This document shows, one piece after another, positions 60,521 to 64,000 of a DNA stretch of 64,000 nucleotides. Position 1 is the stretch's first letter. Each line of letters opens with the position of its first letter. This stretch comes from Bolinopsis microptera (Eukaryota; Ctenophora; Tentaculata; Lobata; Bolinopsidae), in NCBI RefSeq assembly GCF_026151205.1, contig NC_087081.1, positions 8,427,246 to 8,491,245 on the forward strand, read 5' to 3'. Made by a program: the position numbers and the translations under genes. A model generated the notes under the pieces. That model ran no database searches. It was not told where the DNA came from and worked only from the letters and a program-made list of their open reading frames with translations.

Positions 60521-63500
60521 GGGATACACTGCACGTGCCCCGTTTTTTCCCATCCCTCCCCTTAAAATGTCCAGTCCATGATCCTATTTATAAGTGGAGT
60601 ATTGGGAAGTGAAAAAAATCTCAGCTCTTATTAGGAGAAAAAAACCCCATTCTTAAAACCGTTTTTTGACTTAGGGAAACGTGGCTCAACCCTTTAAAAT
60701 TTTCAGACAAATAAAAAAATTGACCCCCTCTTTCTCCTGCTGAGCAGAACCCCCCCCTTAAAAAAAAAAATCTGATCGCCTCCCAACGACAATCCAGATA
60801 TTTTAAGCACAGAGACAATCATTTAAGGGACTTCGTTATCTATCAGGATAAAGTTTTTTACTGAAAAACTCTCACATTAAGGATAAAACCCCTTTAAAGG
60901 GGGTTTTCTCGATTAATTTAATTTTTTTTAGACAAAAGCCGTTAGATAATTGGTTTTAAAATTAATTGGATAAAAATTTTAAATCCCGAAGTTTGTCTGC
61001 GAAAAAAAACTTGTGAATTTCTCCCCCCAAATGCAAAAAAAGTAAGGGTTCCCCAATATAAAAAACCCGCTCGCCCCGTACAGTGTACACGACAGAGTTG
61101 TGCTGCTTTTTACAAATTTTTTTATATATTGATGTGTTGCAGGGGTTACATCACGTCTTCAACCCAGGGGGGGCAAGGGGGCGAAGCCCCCTGCGGGGTC
61201 CAGGGGCGGAGCAGGGTGGCGAAGCCCCCCCAATAGCAGGGGTCTGGGGGCGCAGCCCCCCAGTGGGTCAAGGGGCGGAGCACCTTGTCGGGGGATAGGG
61301 GGGCGAAGCCCCCCGGGAAAATTTTAAGGAAATTAGACAATTTTAAGCTTTTCCAAATACTTGGGGGAACTTTTTAAATTTAAAACCCATGCCCGGCCAA
61401 TAAAAGGGTTCACCCCTGCACTAAAGGGAATCTTTTTTTTTGGTTAACGGTAAAATGGGCGGCGAAAATAAACCCTTAACCGAAAACCTTTGCTGGCCCC
61501 CCTTTCCTCCCCCCCTCCACCCCCTTTTCCTCTTAACCCCTGGGGGAAATTCCCCAAATCTTTTCGGGAAACGGTATGGTTTTTAAAAAATAAACACAAT
61601 GTAGGGGGGGGGGGGGGGGGGCTACAGTGCATTGGGGTACAGAGCTTTTTGGGGGAATAAAAAAAAATGTTTTACCTTTTGCCCTGGTTTTTTGTTTTTT
61701 AAATTTTTTTTAAATTTTCTTGTTTTTTTTAAATTTGTTCCCCCCAACCCCGGGGGGGGGGCACCCTGCCCCCCCCCCCCCCGGGTTTTTCCCCCTTTGT
61801 TTTTGCCTTTGGAAACCAAAAACCCCACGGAAGTTGGGCCCCAAAAAGGCTTTTTTTAATGAAAACCCCAAAAAGTACAAAAATTGCCTTGAAAACATAG
61901 CAACTTTCCCAGAGATTAGATTTTGTGTGTGAAAAAAAGTTTGTTAAAAGAAATTATACAGCTGTAGAACATTCCTTTTAAACACATGGGGGCCGGAAAC
62001 CAACTTTTTAAAATTTAAACTCCAAATTAACACAAATTTCTAAAATTTTTTTCGTAGATTTAAAATCAATTACAGAGGGTGTGGCATTGGCCAGCCCCCC
62101 CTATTTAACTATTTTTGGTTGAAACATAAATTAAAATTTAAAATTGAAACAGGTTTTTACAAAAGTCAAAAACAGTAAACACAAATTTTTGGGGTTATTT
62201 TAAAATCACCCAAAAATTTTGGGTTTCCCAAAATTGAAATTAATTTTTTAGGGCGTCTTTTCATGAAAAAAGGCCACACCCTTTTAAATTTGTTTTTTAA
62301 AAAAGTTTACAAAACCCTTTGGGAAAATAGTTATATAACTTGAAAATTTTTAAATTTAAGAAAATTGGATTTATCCCAAAATTTACCCTTATTTTCCGAT
62401 AAAATATATATAAACCCACTATCCCACAACCAGCATTTTTCCCTCCCGCCTCGAGGATACACGCACGTCCCCCTTACCCCTCATGCCTCGTCAAAAATTT
62501 TCCCAGCCCCATAATTTTCCTGTGCACAAGTCCCGGAGTATAGGGGAAAATTTGCCAAAAAATTCAGCCCCTTTTTCCAAGAAACCAAAAAACCCCACTC
62601 TTTAAACCGTTTTTTGCATTTAACAAAAACGTGGCTCAAGCCCACTTGTCAGAAAAATACAAAATGTGCATCACCTTTTTTCCCCTCTGAGCAGAACCCC
62701 CCCCAAAAAAGAAAAACAAATTGCTTGCCCCCCAAAGGGACAATCCAGATATTTTAAAGCCCGAAAAAAAACTTTTAAAGGGAGATTTTCGAAAATTCAT
62801 AGGATCTTGATTTTACTGCCTGAAAACTCAGCACTTCAGGATGAAACATAAAATTTTTGGTTTTTCCCTGATTTCATTCATATTTAGACAAAATTCCTTT
62901 TAAAAAAAAATTTGGGTTTAATTAAAATTGGAAAAAAATTTTATGCAAGGGTTGTGTCGGGCGAAAAAAAACGGGGAAACTGGCCCATCCCCAAATTTGC
63001 GAAAAAGTAATGTTACCTATCTTTAAAATTTTAACCGACGCCCGTACAGTGTACACACAGATTTGTGATTTGCGTTTACAAATTCTTTTTTAATTTTGAT
63101 TTTTTGGGCCTTTGGCAACCAAAAACCCCCTTCGAAGATCGGCTGTAAGGTTTAATCATGTTAATACACAGTTTTAAAAACATTGCCATTGATTTCATGA
63201 AAAACTTTCCAGAGTTTAAAGATTATTGTGTGTAAAAAAGGGATGTTAAAGTATTTCCCGTCTCCCTAAAAACATTGGGTTAACCATGGTGGCCGAAAAA
63301 ACTTTTTAAAATTTATCTCCAAATTTACACACAAATTTTGAAAGTTTCGTAGACTTAAATCAATTCAGGGGGTTTTGGCCCTTTTGGCCACCCTTTTTCT
63401 ATTTCACTTTTAGGGTTTTAAAAAATTTTTAAAAATACAGATTATATTGTTAAAAGTGTTTTTAAAAAAATTCAAAAAAACAAAAACAAAAAATTTGGGG

Positions 63501-64000
63501 TAGGCCCTTTAAATAACCCCAAAAATTTGGGCCCCAAAAAGGCAATTAAATCTGAGGGCGTTTTTTATGAAAAAGAGGCCCACCCCCCTTTTAATTGTTT
63601 AAAGTTTACGAGCCCTTTTTAAAAATTTTGATTTTATAAAACCGAAACAAAAAACTAAAAAAATTGAGTTTTTATATCAATTTTTTCTTATTTGCTTGAG
63701 AAAATAATATAAAATACCCCTATCCCAACTACCGCATTCCAAAGCCTCAGGGGATAAACTGCACGTGCCTTTTTAATTCCTCATCCTCTTTTAAAAAGGG
63801 TCCGGTCCATAAATCCTGGGGCATCAATTTGGGGGAAAAATTTGGGAATGCCAAAATTTTCAGCTCTTTTTCGGGTGAAATCCCAAAAAACCACTCGGTA
63901 CCTTTTATTGCACTTACAAAACGTGGCTAAAGCCCCTACATGCCAAATACAAAATGTCCATCCCCTCTTTCTCTGCGGGACAGAACCTCCCCCTTAAAAG
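60520..64000. repeat. Tandem satellite, ~1.3-kb unit, three copies
   Basis: Units begin near 60520, 62450 and 63745 (the last runs off the window). Shared landmarks are ATACACTGCACGTGCC, TTTTTTGACTTAGGGAAACG/AACAAAAACGTGGCTCAAG, CCCGTACAGTGTACAC, TTGGCAACCAAAAACCCC and AACTTTTTAAAATTTA. The second period is about 1295 bp. The first is about 630 bp longer because of an insertion at roughly 61.13-61.80 kb. Copies differ mostly in homopolymer length, which suggests consensus errors. All frames here are short and unsupported. Confidence 0.75.
61160..61325. repeat. GGGGCGAAGCCCC palindrome cluster
   Basis: Five or more palindromic GGGGGCGAAGCCCCC-type units (also GGGGGCGCAGCCCCC, AGGGGCGGAGCA) within about 160 bp. 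It lies inside the extra segment of the first satellite copy. Extremely GC-rich against its surroundings. Confidence 0.85.

Noticed and set aside
61146-61932. Several proline/glycine-rich frames near the end
   Set aside because: They arise from homopolymers and GGGGCGAAGCCCC repeats in doubtful sequence.

Overview
This is nuclear DNA from a eukaryote, very probably an animal. It is AT-rich. The genes have GT-AG introns of about 120-450 bp (one larger), downstream AATAAA signals, and a metazoan-type gene set: COG8, a P5B (ATP13A-type) ATPase, an 11-beta-HSD1-like SDR and LC8 dynein light chain. There are APE-type LINEs, many inverted-repeat elements and an internal TTAGGG array. An early-branching animal such as a cnidarian would fit, but nothing here proves the phylum. 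No bacterial features, CRISPR array, rRNA or tRNA gene was recognised. || Layout. 1-18.4 kb: AT-rich DNA with no recognisable protein gene. It holds recurrent GC-richer patches that combine CACGTG and CCAAT-like motifs, a few short tandem repeats, a GC-rich hairpin and one dispersed 220-bp repeat that returns inside COG8. 18.44-20.30 kb: a 1.86-kb element with nearly perfect 356-bp inverted terminal repeats, TA on both flanks, and an internal TTAGGG array. 20.53-22.43 kb: a pure-pyrimidine CTTCTC satellite. 22.45-27.48 kb: a LINE with an intact 1241-codon ORF, poly(A) tail and 12-bp target duplication. 27.5-31.1 kb: a mosaic of inverted-repeat and foldback elements. 31.1-36.9 kb: a second, CR1-like LINE on the minus strand, bounded by an 81-bp direct repeat. 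37.55-39.20 kb: a TIR element packed with a CCCCTAAAATGTCA motif. || 39.7-55.8 kb is the gene block: SDR (+), P5B ATPase (-), COG8 (+), a doubtful minus-strand small gene, a hAT-type MITE, and two tandem LC8 copies (+), the first frameshifted. SDR and the ATPase are convergent. The ATPase and COG8 are head-to-head across about 1 kb. The identified products point to general cell biology (ER/lumenal redox, endolysosomal transport, Golgi tethering, microtubule motors); nothing suggests a shared pathway. || 55.9-57.8 kb repeats the mosaic elements seen at 27.5-30 kb. From about 57.9 kb to the end the sequence is rich in homopolymers and consists largely, from 60.5 kb, of three tandem copies of a roughly 1.3-kb satellite unit. 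This part looks like poorly polished consensus. || The most unusual points are: (1) an 18-copy, 32-bp minisatellite in COG8 intron 2 that was copied from the exon end together with its 5' splice site, so the intron carries 12 perfect GTAAGT donors; (2) a P5B ATPase that keeps DKTGT but has lost the TGES glutamate and the KGxPE lysine; (3) the TTAGGG-bearing long-TIR element; (4) the CCCCTAAAATGTCA element.
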